Source: Spirochaetes bacterium GWE1_32_154
Lineage (GTDB): Bacteria; Spirochaetota; GWE2-31-10
Reading direction: 5' to 3'
Length of the DNA stretch: 64,000 nt
Assembly (NCBI GenBank): GCA_001829315.1
Contig: MIAY01000031.1
Span: 54,010 to 118,009, forward strand
Positions 8,050-17,838 of the stretch are shown one piece after another; the first letter of the stretch is position 1; each line of letters opens with the position of its first letter. The notes under the pieces were generated by a model. It did not search any database, had not been told where the DNA came from, and worked only from the letters and a program-made list of their open reading frames with translations. The translations under genes were made by a program, and so were the position numbers.

Positions 8050-9570
8050 TTAACGTAAACTATTAGAATTCCTCAACAAACCATCCCCAGTTTCATCATA
8101 AAACGAAAAATCCACCGCATTATTATTAGTATCAATACATGACTCATTTCTATGAACATAGTATCCGCCGGAAGTATTATAAACAGCCTCCCCCTCCGGT
8201 TTTAAAGCACTTCCATAACCTACCCTGTCAAGTTCAACATTGTCAGCATTCGTAATAACAACATGCCCTGATGTACCCGAAAAACCAAAATCTCTTGTAT
8301 TTACACAATCAGGAAAAGTATCGCCACGCCAATTACCCATCAGATATGATTTACCGCTTATTAAAACAAATCGCCCGGGTTGTATGGTATACAGGTTTTC
8401 TGCAAAAATGAATTTATTGGACAATGTGATTCCTGAAGCAGCAGAATATTTTATTTTAAACCCGGATAAATCTATAGGCACTAATGAATTGTTAAACAAA
8501 ATAACAAATTCATCATTTGCACCACCAGCTCCCGAACAGGCAAAACCATACATTATCAAACCGTCTCCATATAATTCATCATTTTCTTCTATTGCTTCGG
8601 ACTCTTCTATTACCCCGCCATTTGACACCGATATATATTTATCAAGAAACAACGAATCATGAAGTCTTGTTACTCTGAAAACGATAAAACGCTCAGCATC
8701 ACGGTCAATTACCGAAACATCAAACGACTGACTGATTTCCACATTTTTACTTTGCACTATCCCAAATGTATAATTTTCCGGTATTGAATATTCAAATCTG
8801 CCATCATCGAGGAGAATTTCTTTATTATCAGCATATATTTCATCAGAAAGGTATGAAAGTGGTATTAACCCTTTTCTATTAATCGTAATGGCACAATCAA
8901 CATTCTTGTTATGGGCAGCTATCACCCTGAATTGTGAATTCGATTCCAAATCACACTTTGTTTCTTTAGTGATAATCTGTTGCTCATTACAATAAAGAAG
9001 CACGCCTTCACGAATTTTAAAATCTAAAACCACTTCATTTAAATTTGCCTCTAGCGGAAGATAAAAAACATATTCATTACCACTCCGTTTGGCAGTATAA
9101 TCATTTAAAATATACTGAGAACTATCTGCAACTATTATAAATGTTTCCGGTAAAAACATGGTATAGGAATCATAAATGACAGTGACATAATAATTCCTTA
9201 TTTTTTGTTCAGCATCAACAACCTGATATATGACCGTATCATAGAAATTAACAACCGATTCACCACTTATTTGTTCAATACCATTAATAAAAACAACTGC
9301 TTCATCAGATAATTGAAAGGATGGTATCAAAGCATCAATTGAAACAACATCTTCAATAGTTATGGTAATATTTTCACTATTAATTGTTCCAAAACAATCA
9401 GCCATTAAACCTTTATTATTACGCATCGTGAAAACAAAAGATGTACATACAACGGATGACTCGACAACTGCCTGAGTAATACCATTTGCAGTGACATTCC
9501 CATCTATTTTTTCAGTTATCGGTACACATGAAACCATGCAGACACACAAAATACATACATATTTTTTCAT
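8050..9570 (-). CDS. Lipoprotein with C-terminal lamin-tail domain
   Basis: The start MKKYVCILCVCMVSCVPI gives a lipobox (VSC, Cys15), so the protein should be exported and lipid-anchored. Residues about 45-330 contain several beta-sandwich-like segments of unknown type. From about 340, ANDEFVILFNNSLVPIDLSGFKI and later GRFVLISGKSY and VELDRVGYG match a lamin-tail domain, a small Ig-like fold often found on secreted nucleases and surface proteins. No catalytic domain is visible. I chose the ATG at 9570, with GGAGG eight bases upstream, rather than the earlier in-frame ATG. It stands alone between a pseudogene and a divergent ferredoxin gene. Confidence 0.75.
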   Translation of the reverse strand: MKKYVCILCVCMVSCVPITEKIDGNVTANGITQAVVESSVVCTSFVFTMRNNKGLMADCFGTINSENITITIEDVVSIDALIPSFQLSDEAVVFINGIEQISGESVVNFYDTVIYQVVDAEQKIRNYYVTVIYDSYTMFLPETFIIVADSSQYILNDYTAKRSGNEYVFYLPLEANLNEVVLDFKIREGVLLYCNEQQIITKETKCDLESNSQFRVIAAHNKNVDCAITINRKGLIPLSYLSDEIYADNKEILLDDGRFEYSIPENYTFGIVQSKNVEISQSFDVSVIDRDAERFIVFRVTRLHDSLFLDKYISVSNGGVIEESEAIEENDELYGDGLIMYGFACSGAGGANDEFVILFNNSLVPIDLSGFKIKYSAASGITLSNKFIFAENLYTIQPGRFVLISGKSYLMGNWRGDTFPDCVNTRDFGFSGTSGHVVITNADNVELDRVGYGSALKPEGEAVYNTSGGYYVHRNESCIDTNNNAVDFSFYDETGDGLLRNSNSLR

Positions 9571-9665
9571 ACGGTAAACCTCCATTTTAATTAATTCAAT
9601 TTTTTTGTTTTTTCAACGCTCAATTTTTTAATTAATGATATAATTACGATTATTTGGAGTGAACA

Positions 9666-10772
9666 ATGAAATCTATCGTTTATTTTTCCGATTTTAAAAC
9701 AAGATCCCATGAAAACAGCAAAATTATGAAAGTTCGTAGCCTTTTAAATCAGGATATTTATAAAAATACAATTTCAAAAGATGATTTAACAGCAATCAAA
9801 ATTCACTTTGGTGAATATGGTAATGATTCATTTATTAATCCCATTTTTGTCCGTGAAGCTGTTGATTTTATCAAAAAACACTCAGGGAAACCATTTATTA
9901 CCGATACCAATACACTCTACTCGGGCTCAAGACATAATTCAATCGATCATTTAAACACTGCAATTTCTCACGGCTTTGCATACGCAGTAGTCGGTGCACC
10001 TTTAATAATAGCTGACGGCTTACGAAGTGAGAATTTTAAAGAAATCGATATTAATTTAAAACATTTCAAAAAAGCAAAAATAGCAGGCGATATTGAGTCT
10101 TCAGACAGTATGATTGTTATGACTCACTTCAAAGCTCATGAAATGGCAGGTTTTGGCGGTTCAATAAAAAATCTGGCAATGGGGTGTGCGCCGGCTGCCG
10201 GCAAACGCGATCAGCATTCAGTACGACCTTTTATAATCACAGAAAAATGTGTCGGTTGCGGAAAATGTCAAACAATTTGCCCTGAAAACGCTATTACATT
10301 GAACAATAAGAAAGCACTCATTGATCAGCACATATGTATCGGTTGTGGTGAATGCATGACTGTTTGCCAGGTTAAAGCAATTGGTATGAATTGGGATGTT
10401 GAACTTGATGAATTTATCGAAAAAATGACTGAATATGCGTATGCTTCTGTTAAAAACAAAAAAGATAAAGTGTTATACATCAATTTTGTTATGAATGTTG
10501 TACCTGATTGCGACTGTGCAGGCTGGAGTGATTATCCGATAGTACCTGACATTGGTATTCTCATATCAAATGACCCGGTAGCAATAGATAAAGCATCATA
10601 CGATCTGGTCAACGCACAAACCGGCAATAAAGAATCAATTCTTAAAGAAAATCTCGAACCGGGAAAAGACAAATTCAAAGGGTTACGAAGCAACACAAAT
10701 GGTATGCTTCAAATGACCTATGGCCAGAGCATCGGACTTGGTTCAATGGAATATGAATTAATTAAAATATAA
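9666..10772 (+). CDS. DUF362 domain ferredoxin-type protein
   Basis: The first 190 residues match DUF362 (for example ALKIHFGEYGNDSFI-like start, TDTNTLYSGSRHNSIDHL, GFGGSIKNLAMGCAPAAGKRDQH). Then come two [4Fe-4S] ferredoxin motifs, CVGCGKCQTICP (Cys195, 198, 201, 205) and CIGCGECMTVC (Cys224, 227, 230, 234). The C-terminal part has DCDCAGW and GILISNDPVAIDKASYDLV, also usual for this family. It is a cytoplasmic iron-sulfur protein whose exact reaction is not established. A TTTGGAG site precedes the ATG. An ECF-like membrane protein and a phosphoribosyltransferase follow closely and probably share its transcript. Confidence 0.88.
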   Translation: MKSIVYFSDFKTRSHENSKIMKVRSLLNQDIYKNTISKDDLTAIKIHFGEYGNDSFINPIFVREAVDFIKKHSGKPFITDTNTLYSGSRHNSIDHLNTAISHGFAYAVVGAPLIIADGLRSENFKEIDINLKHFKKAKIAGDIESSDSMIVMTHFKAHEMAGFGGSIKNLAMGCAPAAGKRDQHSVRPFIITEKCVGCGKCQTICPENAITLNNKKALIDQHICIGCGECMTVCQVKAIGMNWDVELDEFIEKMTEYAYASVKNKKDKVLYINFVMNVVPDCDCAGWSDYPIVPDIGILISNDPVAIDKASYDLVNAQTGNKESILKENLEPGKDKFKGLRSNTNGMLQMTYGQSIGLGSMEYELIKI

Positions 10773-10783
10773 AAGGAGATTCT

Positions 10784-11287
10784 ATGACAACAACTATTAA
10801 TGTAACCATGAAAAAATCATTGTATTTTGTTCTGTTTCTATCTATTTCTGTAATAATACCATTTTTATTTCATCTTTCCGGTATAAATGGGACCGTTTTT
10901 ATCCCGATTTATATTGCAGTAGTAATTGCAGCTCTTACATTAGACCCGGTATCCGCTGTATTTCTCGGCATTATAACTCCTCTTGCTAATAACATACTAA
11001 CCGGGATGCCTGCTCACGCACCAATGCCAATGCTTCAAATGCTCATTGTAGAATTAATGGTAGTAACGTTAATCATTTCATTACTAAGAAAAACATCGAT
11101 TAACTTACTGTTTATTATCCCGATAAGTCTTATCATTGCACGTTTATCAAGTATCATTTTTGTACCATTTGTAAATACTCTATCAATACAATCATTTTTG
11201 AATCAACGATTAATAAGTCTTCCCGGGATGGTAGTGTGCGTTGTTATCAGTTTTATATATATAGTAATTCATGAAAGACGCAGATAA
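10784..11287 (+). CDS. ECF transporter S-component-like membrane protein
   Basis: The 167-residue protein is very hydrophobic with about five to six membrane segments. A central LTLDPVSAVFLGIITPLANNILTGMPAHAPMPMLQML resembles the substrate-binding loop region of ECF S components, which bind vitamins or nucleobase-like compounds. The ECF energising subunits are not in this window. It lies 11 bases after the ferredoxin gene with an AAGGAG site, and its end overlaps the phosphoribosyltransferase gene by 17 bases. The neighbouring phosphoribosyltransferase makes a base or nucleoside precursor a possible substrate, but this is only a guess. Confidence 0.6.
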   Translation: MTTTINVTMKKSLYFVLFLSISVIIPFLFHLSGINGTVFIPIYIAVVIAALTLDPVSAVFLGIITPLANNILTGMPAHAPMPMLQMLIVELMVVTLIISLLRKTSINLLFIIPISLIIARLSSIIFVPFVNTLSIQSFLNQRLISLPGMVVCVVISFIYIVIHERRR

Positions 11288-11687
11288 TTTCCAGGAAATA
11301 TCTCTTGATGAGATGATGAATCGTATTAAAACACTTGTTCCTGATTCATTTGATATGGTAGTTGCTATTGCCCGGGGAGGAATCCTTCCCGGTTATCTCA
11401 TTGCGAAGTTTCTCGACATCCCGCTTGAAATTATACATCTTAATTTACGTAATGATTCGCATCAGCAGATAAGAAATGAACCACTGCTTCTAAAACCAGT
11501 TGATTTTGAATTTACAAATAAAAGAATTATATTAACCGATGATGTTTCAAACACTGGCTTAACCATGGGAAAAGCGAGAAAAATACTTCAGAACTGCCTG
11601 ATTACAACTATAGCCATTTCCGGGAATGCAGATATTTCATTATTCGGACCTCACGATCGATGTATTCATTGGCCGTGGTCAAAATAA
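11271..11687 (+). CDS. Phosphoribosyltransferase-family protein
   Basis: The PRPP-binding loop IILTDDVSNTGLTM (acidic pair Asp90-Asp91) and the upstream VVAIARGGILPGYLIAKFLDIP identify a type I phosphoribosyltransferase fold. At 138 residues it is short, similar to the XGPRT/Gpt-like or PyrR-like small members. The base specificity cannot be read from the sequence. The ATG lies inside the last codons of the membrane-protein gene, indicating coupled translation. Salvage of an imported base by this pair is plausible but not shown. Confidence 0.75.
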   Translation: MKDADNFQEISLDEMMNRIKTLVPDSFDMVVAIARGGILPGYLIAKFLDIPLEIIHLNLRNDSHQQIRNEPLLLKPVDFEFTNKRIILTDDVSNTGLTMGKARKILQNCLITTIAISGNADISLFGPHDRCIHWPWSK

Positions 11688-11792
11688 ATATAATAAATTT
11701 AAAAAAAATCACTTTTCTATCTATTTTTAAACATACAAAAAAAAATAGTGATATACTGTATAAATACTTAAATATCAATATGGAGTCATCAA

Positions 11793-14024
11793 ATGATCAC
11801 ATCAATGTATGCCGATGAAATAGTCGGAATTGTTAATTCAAATAACCAAACCCCTCATAGAGTTCTGGGTCTTCACATGGTCGAAGCACCAATAGGGAAT
11901 GAGTTAAAGAATGTTCCGTCGATTAGAACTTTTCTACCGGATGCAAAAACAGTTAAAATCGTTGATGAAAAAAGTAACAAAGAATACAATATGCACAAAG
12001 TACACAATGACGGGCTTTATGAAGCCATCATTTTTGAAAAAAATGATAAATTTGATTATCATTTTAAAATTACCGGCTATAACGGTCAGGAATGGACTCT
12101 CGAAGATCCATATTCAAAATGGGTTGAAGGCATCACTCAATTTGATCAATATTTATTTAACCGTTCACAGCATTATAAGATTTACGAAAAACTCGGTGCA
12201 CATCAAATGACAATTGACGGTGAAAAAGGGGTTTATTTCTCTGTCTGGGCACCAAATGCACAAAGAGTGAGCGTTATTGGTAACTTTAACGGCTGGGACG
12301 GCAGAAAAGATGTTATGGAACTTCTTCATGACTCGGGTGTATGGGTACATTTTAAAAAAGGTTTAAAGTCAGGTGAAATATACAAATACGAAATAAAAGC
12401 AAAAGACGGACGGCTTCTTGAGAAATCAGACCCGTATGCAACATACTGCGAATTAAGACCAAAAACTGCTTCAATTGTTTATACCCTCGAAGATTATAAG
12501 TGGAAAGATAAAAAATGGATGGAAAAACGTGCATCATCTGATTTTCTTAACCAGCCTGTGAGTATTTATGAAGTACATCTTGGTTCATGGAGAAGACGAC
12601 CGGAAGAAGGAAACCGTTTCTTAACCTATATCGAAATGGCGAATGAACTTGTTCCCTATGTAAAAAACCTGGGTTTTACTCATATAGAACTTATGCCGAT
12701 TGAAGAACATCCGTTTGACGGTTCATGGGGTTATCAGGTAACAGGATATTTTGCACCGACATCACGATTTGGTGAGCCTAAAGATTTACAGTTTTTTATT
12801 GATGAATGTCATAAAAATGGAATCGGTGTAATATTAGACTGGGTTCCCGGACATTACCCGAAAGATGCTCATGGACTTATTGATTTTGACGGTACTGCAT
12901 TATATGAACACGCTGATCCTAAAAAAGGCGAACATATGGATTGGGGTACCAAAATATTCAACTACGGCAGACTGGAAGTAAAAAACTTTCTTATATCCAA
13001 TGCATTATACTGGCTGGACAAATTTCATTTTGACGGTTTACGGGTGGATGCTGTTGCTTCTATGTTATATTTGGATTATTCACGAAAAGAAGGTGAATGG
13101 ATACCTAATCAGTATGGCGGTAGAGAAAACCTTGAAGCTATCGAATTTATGCAGCATCTTAATTCTATTGTTCATCAATATTACCCGGGAGTTATGATGG
13201 CAGCTGAAGAATCGACATCATTCGGTGGTGTTTCAAAACCGACATACATTGGCGGTCTTGGTTTTGGTTTTAAATGGAACATGGGCTGGATGAACGATAC
13301 ATTGTCATACATTGAAAAAGACCCGATTCATAGAAAATATCATCATGGTGAATTAACATTCAGTTTTATTTATGCGTGGAGTGAAAACTTTGTGCTACCG
13401 ATTTCACATGATGAAGTTGTTCACGGTAAAGGTTCAATGATTGCCAAAATGCCCGGTGATTACTGGCAGAAATTTGCAAATTTAAGAGCATACTATGCGT
13501 ATATGTGGACTCATCCGGGTAAACAATTATTATTTATGGGACAGGAATTCGCACAGTTTGACGAATGGAATGCAGATAAAAGTTTAGACTGGCATTTACT
13601 CGACTTTGATTTCCATAAAGGAATACAGCAGTCAATTTCTGATCTTAACCATATCTATAAAGAAGAAAAATCTCTTTGGGAAAAAGATTTTACTCCTGAC
13701 GGTTTTGAAGGCATTAACTGTGACGACTCTGATAACAGTATTTTATCATTTATAAGAAAATCATCAGACCCGAAAGATTTTCTGGTTGTCGTTATCAATT
13801 TCACACCGGTTCCTCGTGATTATTATATGCTTGGGGTTCCTGAAGAGTGTTTTTATGAAGAAATTTTCAATAGTGACTCCGGAAAATATTGCGGTTCAAA
13901 TTTTGGCAACTACGGCGGGGTTAAAGCAATCCCGGGCGGTATATTTGGTAAACCATATTCAATCAATGTTAAAATACCACCTCTTGGTGCTATTATTTTG
14001 AAACCAAAATATACGACAAAGTAA
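11793..14024 (+). CDS. glgB: 1,4-alpha-glucan branching enzyme
   Basis: The enzyme transfers short glucan chains to make alpha-1,6 branches in glycogen. Length (743 residues) and order are typical: an N-terminal carbohydrate-binding domain ([17 protein letters not shown]), a second CBM48 ([23 protein letters not shown]) and a GH13 barrel. Active-site blocks are present: [12 protein letters not shown] with nucleophile Asp419, [10 protein letters not shown] with the acid Glu near 472, and [13 protein letters not shown] with Asp540. A GGAG site precedes the ATG. No other glycogen gene is adjacent. The gene ends seven bases before a dispersed hairpin repeat, which may serve as its transcript end. 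Confidence 0.96.
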   Translation: MITSMYADEIVGIVNSNNQTPHRVLGLHMVEAPIGNELKNVPSIRTFLPDAKTVKIVDEKSNKEYNMHKVHNDGLYEAIIFEKNDKFDYHFKITGYNGQEWTLEDPYSKWVEGITQFDQYLFNRSQHYKIYEKLGAHQMTIDGEKGVYFSVWAPNAQRVSVIGNFNGWDGRKDVMELLHDSGVWVHFKKGLKSGEIYKYEIKAKDGRLLEKSDPYATYCELRPKTASIVYTLEDYKWKDKKWMEKRASSDFLNQPVSIYEVHLGSWRRRPEEGNRFLTYIEMANELVPYVKNLGFTHIELMPIEEHPFDGSWGYQVTGYFAPTSRFGEPKDLQFFIDECHKNGIGVILDWVPGHYPKDAHGLIDFDGTALYEHADPKKGEHMDWGTKIFNYGRLEVKNFLISNALYWLDKFHFDGLRVDAVASMLYLDYSRKEGEWIPNQYGGRENLEAIEFMQHLNSIVHQYYPGVMMAAEESTSFGGVSKPTYIGGLGFGFKWNMGWMNDTLSYIEKDPIHRKYHHGELTFSFIYAWSENFVLPISHDEVVHGKGSMIAKMPGDYWQKFANLRAYYAYMWTHPGKQLLFMGQEFAQFDEWNADKSLDWHLLDFDFHKGIQQSISDLNHIYKEEKSLWEKDFTPDGFEGINCDDSDNSILSFIRKSSDPKDFLVVVINFTPVPRDYYMLGVPEECFYEEIFNSDSGKYCGSNFGNYGGVKAIPGGIFGKPYSINVKIPPLGAIILKPKYTTK

Positions 14025-14030
14025 TATATG

Positions 14031-14173
14031 TAGAGCTTCATGCAAAAATCCTTTATTTATCTCGAATTTTTGCATGAAGTTACCTCTAACGCAATTATAT
14101 TGCGTATTGCCGTAAGCATAAAAAAAGTACACTTTTTTTCATCAAGTACTCTTGATTTTTGCAAGAGGCTCTA
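14031..14173. repeat. Dispersed inverted-repeat element, long copy (between glgB and the ABC-F gene)
   Basis: The left end TAGAGCTTCATGCAAAAATC and the complement of the right end TAGAGCCTCTTGCAAAAATC are near-identical terminal inverted repeats. Inside are a hairpin TGCAAAAAT/ATTTTTGCA and a second one ACGCAAT/ATTGCGT. It fills the whole gap between convergent genes. The final CTA is also the stop codon (TAG on the minus strand) of the ABC-F gene. Confidence 0.8.
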
Positions 14174-15787
14174 ACTATAATACTTCTTGTGTAATTCCTT
14201 AATATCTTCAGATTCCAGATATTCATCATAATCCATAATTTTATCAATTATACCCTTAGGAGTTATTTCAATAATTCGAGTTGCAATTGTACTTACAAAC
14301 TGATGATCCTGAGATACAAATAAAATAGATTCTTTATATGCAGTTAAACCATTATTTAATGCAGTAATTGACTCAAGGTCTAAATGATTTGTTGCCTCAT
14401 CAAGCATAAGAAAGTTTGCATCCGTTAACATCATTCGAGAAAGCATACATCGCACACGTTCCCCTCCTGATAAAACTTTTGCACTTTTTAATGCTTCATC
14501 ACCAGAGAATAACATTCTGCCAAGAAAACTTCTCATGTAGGTTTCTTCTGTATTTTTAGAAAACTGTTTAAGCCATTCAACAAGAGATAAATCACACCCG
14601 TCAAAAAATTTACTGTTATCTTTCGGAAAATAAGACCATGTTATAGTCTGCCCCCACGTATATGTTCCAGAATCAGCCTTTTCTTCACCGGCTAAAATTT
14701 TAAACAACATCGTCTTTGCTAAACCATCAGGCCCTATTAATGCAACTTTGTCGCCTCTTTGTAAAAAAAATGAAACATTATTAAGAACTTTAACACCGTC
14801 AACTGTTTTTGTTAGATTCTCAACTCTCAAAATTTCCTTACCGGCTTCTCTTTCAGGAACAAAAGCAATATATGGGAATTTCCTTGAAGATGGTTTTAAA
14901 TCATCAAGATCTATTTTATCAAGTATTTTCTTTCGGGATGTTGCCTGTTTAGATTTTGATGCATTAGAACTGAATCGTCTGATAAAATCTTTTAACTCGG
15001 CAATTTTTTCTTCTTTCTTTTTGTTATCATCTTTAAGCTGTTTTCTTAATAACTGGCTTGATTCATACCAGAAATCATAGTTACCGGAATAGAGTGACAA
15101 TTTTCCGAAATCAATATCCGCAATACTTGTACAAACTTTATTTATAAAATGTCTGTCATGAGAAACAACAATAACTGTATTTTCGAAATTGATTAAAAAA
15201 TCTTCAAGCCACTTGATTGAATCCATATCAAGATGATTTGTCGGCTCATCCATTAAAAGAATATCAGGATTACCAAACAAAGCCTGGGCGATTAACACCC
15301 GAACCTTATCCCCACCCTCAAGCTCTATCATTTTTTTATTATGAAGTTCTTCAGGAATACCTAAACCGGATAATAATTTTGCAGCATCATTTTCAGCTTC
15401 CCAACCGCCTAATTCAGCAAACTCACCTTCAAGCTCGCTTGCTCTAATACCGTCAGCATCAGAGAAATCAGCTTTACTGTAGATATCATCTTTTTCTTTC
15501 ATTATATCATAAAGTTTTTTATATCCCATTATAACGGTTTCTAAAACATTGAATTCATCAAATACATAATGATCCTGTCTCAAACAGGCCATTCTTTTAC
15601 CTTTTTCAATGATAACTTCCCCGGAAGTTGGCTCTAATTCCCCGGAAAGAACCTTAAGAAAAGTAGATTTCCCGGCACCGTTAGCACCAATTAATCCATA
15701 ACAATTTCCATGTGAAAACTTAACATTAACATCTTTAAAGAGAATTCTCTTGCCAAATTGAATAGTTACATCTGCAGCTTGTATCAT
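14171..15787 (-). CDS. ABC-F family ATPase, YbiT-like
   Basis: There are two ABC cassettes in one soluble chain: Walker A GANGAGKST near residue 36 and GPDGLAKT in the second half (Lys preserved, Ser/Gly variation), signatures LEGGDKVRV and LSGGERVRC, and Walker B ILLMDEPTNHLD and FLMLDEATNHLD. The linker of charged residues (KKKEEKIAELKDFIRRF) lies between the halves. There are no membrane segments, so this is an ABC-F protein acting on ribosomes rather than a transporter. The start MIQAADVTIQFGKRILFKDVNVKF resembles YbiT more than Uup or EttA. It is monocistronic. The second Walker A, GPDGLAKT, departs from the GKS/T form. The stop codon falls in the terminal repeat of the neighbouring element. 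Confidence 0.9.
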   Translation of the reverse strand: MIQAADVTIQFGKRILFKDVNVKFSHGNCYGLIGANGAGKSTFLKVLSGELEPTSGEVIIEKGKRMACLRQDHYVFDEFNVLETVIMGYKKLYDIMKEKDDIYSKADFSDADGIRASELEGEFAELGGWEAENDAAKLLSGLGIPEELHNKKMIELEGGDKVRVLIAQALFGNPDILLMDEPTNHLDMDSIKWLEDFLINFENTVIVVSHDRHFINKVCTSIADIDFGKLSLYSGNYDFWYESSQLLRKQLKDDNKKKEEKIAELKDFIRRFSSNASKSKQATSRKKILDKIDLDDLKPSSRKFPYIAFVPEREAGKEILRVENLTKTVDGVKVLNNVSFFLQRGDKVALIGPDGLAKTMLFKILAGEEKADSGTYTWGQTITWSYFPKDNSKFFDGCDLSLVEWLKQFSKNTEETYMRSFLGRMLFSGDEALKSAKVLSGGERVRCMLSRMMLTDANFLMLDEATNHLDLESITALNNGLTAYKESILFVSQDHQFVSTIATRIIEITPKGIIDKIMDYDEYLESEDIKELHKKYYS

Positions 15788-15938
15788 TTATTTTCCTTGA
15801 TTGTGTGGCATGTTTATACATTCGATGCCGTACTGATAAAAATAGTCAATACAAAATAAGTATCGACTATTTTTAAAAGTTATATTATTTTAAAGATAAT
15901 GTGTCAAGTATAGGTTTGATATGATTTTAAGCGTTTTT

Positions 15939-16772
15939 CTATCTTTCAGCACCAACAATCCAGACTTTTTGAACCGGTGTTAATTTACCATCACCCCATA
16001 AGACGAGTAAATTCCTTATTGCTGATGCTGAGAATACAACTTTTTCTCCAATTTGTAATTGTATTACTGACTCTCTTTTCAAAATAGATTTAGGTATTAA
16101 ATCCCGAAACTCTTTGCTTTCAACAATATCAATTAATACTTTAGCCGGAATCATATTTGTTTGATAAGCTACTTTAAAAAATTCGTGTGAAACACCATTT
16201 CCTTTTGAAAGTTTATCAATCACTATTGTATTTACGGTAAGTTTATCTATTAAATGATAACGGTAATCTTTTTCATCACCAGAAACAAATTCGCCAAGAG
16301 AATGAAAATTCTGTTCATTTAATACAATTTTTTTTTCTTCATTAACAATTGTTTTTACTCTAACAGGTTCAATCGCTGTATTTATTTTTTTGACCTCAAT
16401 TGTCTTAGAAATAATGACCGGTTTGCTAATATTTTTTTGAGATGTTTGAGATTTATTCTTCGCAGGAATTATCTGTTCGATTTTCATACTATTTTCATTA
16501 GTTGCTTCAGAAATTTTATTTTTTATAACTATCGATTGATTTAATGTAGCTATTTCAGGTTGTGGTTCTTTTTTAGTGACCATGTTCTCTGGTTTTATAG
16601 TATCAACAGGAACTCCGGTCTTTTCAATATTTTTCAATACCGGTGTATAACGTGCATAATTTGTAGATTCGGACTCAAACCAGCCAAAATAATATTTTCC
16701 AACAAGTATTATCAATATTACAGAGGTAATTATTCCCATAATTATATAAATGTCTATGTATCTCCGATTCAT
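15939..16772 (-). CDS. Membrane-anchored protein of unknown function
   Basis: I do not recognise a family. After MNRRYIDIYIIMGIITSVILIILVGKYYFGWF (one membrane segment, residues about 9-27) comes a long Lys/Thr/Ile-rich linker (about 50-155), then a compact C-terminal part with mixed strands and helices. The topology suggests a short cytoplasmic N-terminus and a periplasmic domain on a flexible stalk, the layout of cell-wall or cell-division accessory proteins, but no known domain is visible. I chose the ATG at 16772 (AAGGCGG upstream); a longer frame to 16877 would only add residues from the intergenic region. It follows a hairpin repeat and the solute-binding gene on the same strand. Confidence 0.65.
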   Translation of the reverse strand: MNRRYIDIYIIMGIITSVILIILVGKYYFGWFESESTNYARYTPVLKNIEKTGVPVDTIKPENMVTKKEPQPEIATLNQSIVIKNKISEATNENSMKIEQIIPAKNKSQTSQKNISKPVIISKTIEVKKINTAIEPVRVKTIVNEEKKIVLNEQNFHSLGEFVSGDEKDYRYHLIDKLTVNTIVIDKLSKGNGVSHEFFKVAYQTNMIPAKVLIDIVESKEFRDLIPKSILKRESVIQLQIGEKVVFSASAIRNLLVLWGDGKLTPVQKVWIVGAER

Positions 16773-16886
16773 AAGATACCGCCTTATTAAAGAGTAAGAT
16801 ACTAGTATTTTCGGAATAAAGCGTGAATACTTAATAGAAAAGTTAAAATAATCGAAACTGGAAACCAATTTAACCAATAAATAGTA

Positions 16887-16932
16887 GAGCCTCTTGCAAA
16901 AATTGTGTACTCATGATTTTTGCAAGAGGCTC
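16887..16932. repeat. Dispersed inverted-repeat element, perfect short copy
   Basis: GAGCCTCTTGCAAAAAT (16887-16903) and ATTTTTGCAAGAGGCTC (16916-16932) are perfect 17-base complements around a 12-base loop. It is the cleanest copy of the family and defines its core. It can form the hairpin in either strand's RNA. Confidence 0.85.
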
Positions 16933-16990
16933 AGTATATAAGTAATAAAAAGTAACTCTAAAAAACCAGATATATAGAGGTGTCCTGAAC

Positions 16991-17791
16991 TCAATTATTG
17001 GCGTTTGATATTTTCCATTTTGCTTTAACTGATTGAAGAATCCCATTTTTTTGTATAACTTCATATCCTCTATCAAATTCATCGAGTAATAACTTGGATT
17101 TTGTGTTATTTTTTAAACCCATCATAAATTCATCCGAATAGTCAAATGGCGGTAATTTTTTAAAAACATTCAACATACCGGCTTTCGTTAATTCATAATC
17201 ATATGATATCTCATACCCGACAACACCATCAACACGCCCTAAATTGAGATTTTGTAAACCAATAATAATTTCAGTATTTGAAACCTTTTTAAAAAAATCA
17301 GCCGTCTCAAAACGTTGACCAAACGACCACTCTCTCATTGTTCCAATAGTTAAACCACTTAGTGATTTTAGTCCATCCCATTGAAGGGGAGAATCTTTTC
17401 TTACATAAATCACAAATTGTTGTCTATCAACAGGATTTTTTGAAAAATAGTACAATTCCCCCCTGCCATCCGTCTTTACAGCAGGAAAACACAAATCAAC
17501 CTGATTGTTTTCTAAATAATTCATAACCCTGACCCAAGGAACCAATTCAAGCTGTATAGTATAATCAACGGCAGCAAAACTTTCCCTGACAACATCCCAA
17601 CTTATTCCTTTAAATGATTTTGCATCCATACCGGGAGGTATACTATTACTCACCGATGCAGTCCCGGCTGGTTCGTCAAAACAAAATGGAGGATAACCTG
17701 TTAATGTTGCAATTTTTACAATTTTATCGGAAGACCATCCTGAAACGTGTATTAAGGTTAATAAAGTAAAAATAATAGATTTTGTTTTCAT
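16991..17791 (-). CDS. Periplasmic solute-binding protein, family 3
   Basis: After a signal peptide (MKTKSIIFTLLTLIHVSGWSS) the protein shows the family 3 binding-protein pattern: IATLTGYPPFCF, KGISWDVVRESFAAVDYTIQLELVPWVRVMNYLENNQVDLCFPAVKTDGR, and GLTIGTMREWSFGQRF. Such proteins bind amino acids or similar small polar ligands in the periplasm. At 266 residues the length is usual. No permease or ATPase genes are adjacent, so it either serves a transporter elsewhere or acts as a sensor partner. An AAGGATT binding site precedes the ATG at 17791. Confidence 0.85.
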   Translation of the reverse strand: MKTKSIIFTLLTLIHVSGWSSDKIVKIATLTGYPPFCFDEPAGTASVSNSIPPGMDAKSFKGISWDVVRESFAAVDYTIQLELVPWVRVMNYLENNQVDLCFPAVKTDGRGELYYFSKNPVDRQQFVIYVRKDSPLQWDGLKSLSGLTIGTMREWSFGQRFETADFFKKVSNTEIIIGLQNLNLGRVDGVVGYEISYDYELTKAGMLNVFKKLPPFDYSDEFMMGLKNNTKSKLLLDEFDRGYEVIQKNGILQSVKAKWKISNANN

Positions 17792-17838
17792 TATTTAATC
17801 CTTTTTTCATTAAAAATATAAAGGCTCTACTATCACAC

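Noticed and set aside
16870..17082. Open frame of 70 codons on the minus strand
   Set aside because: It runs through the hairpin repeat and the 3' end of the solute-binding gene in another frame, has no ribosome site and no plausible protein sequence.
17822..17830. GGCTCTACT as another copy of the dispersed repeat
   Set aside because: Only nine bases match and there is no second arm.
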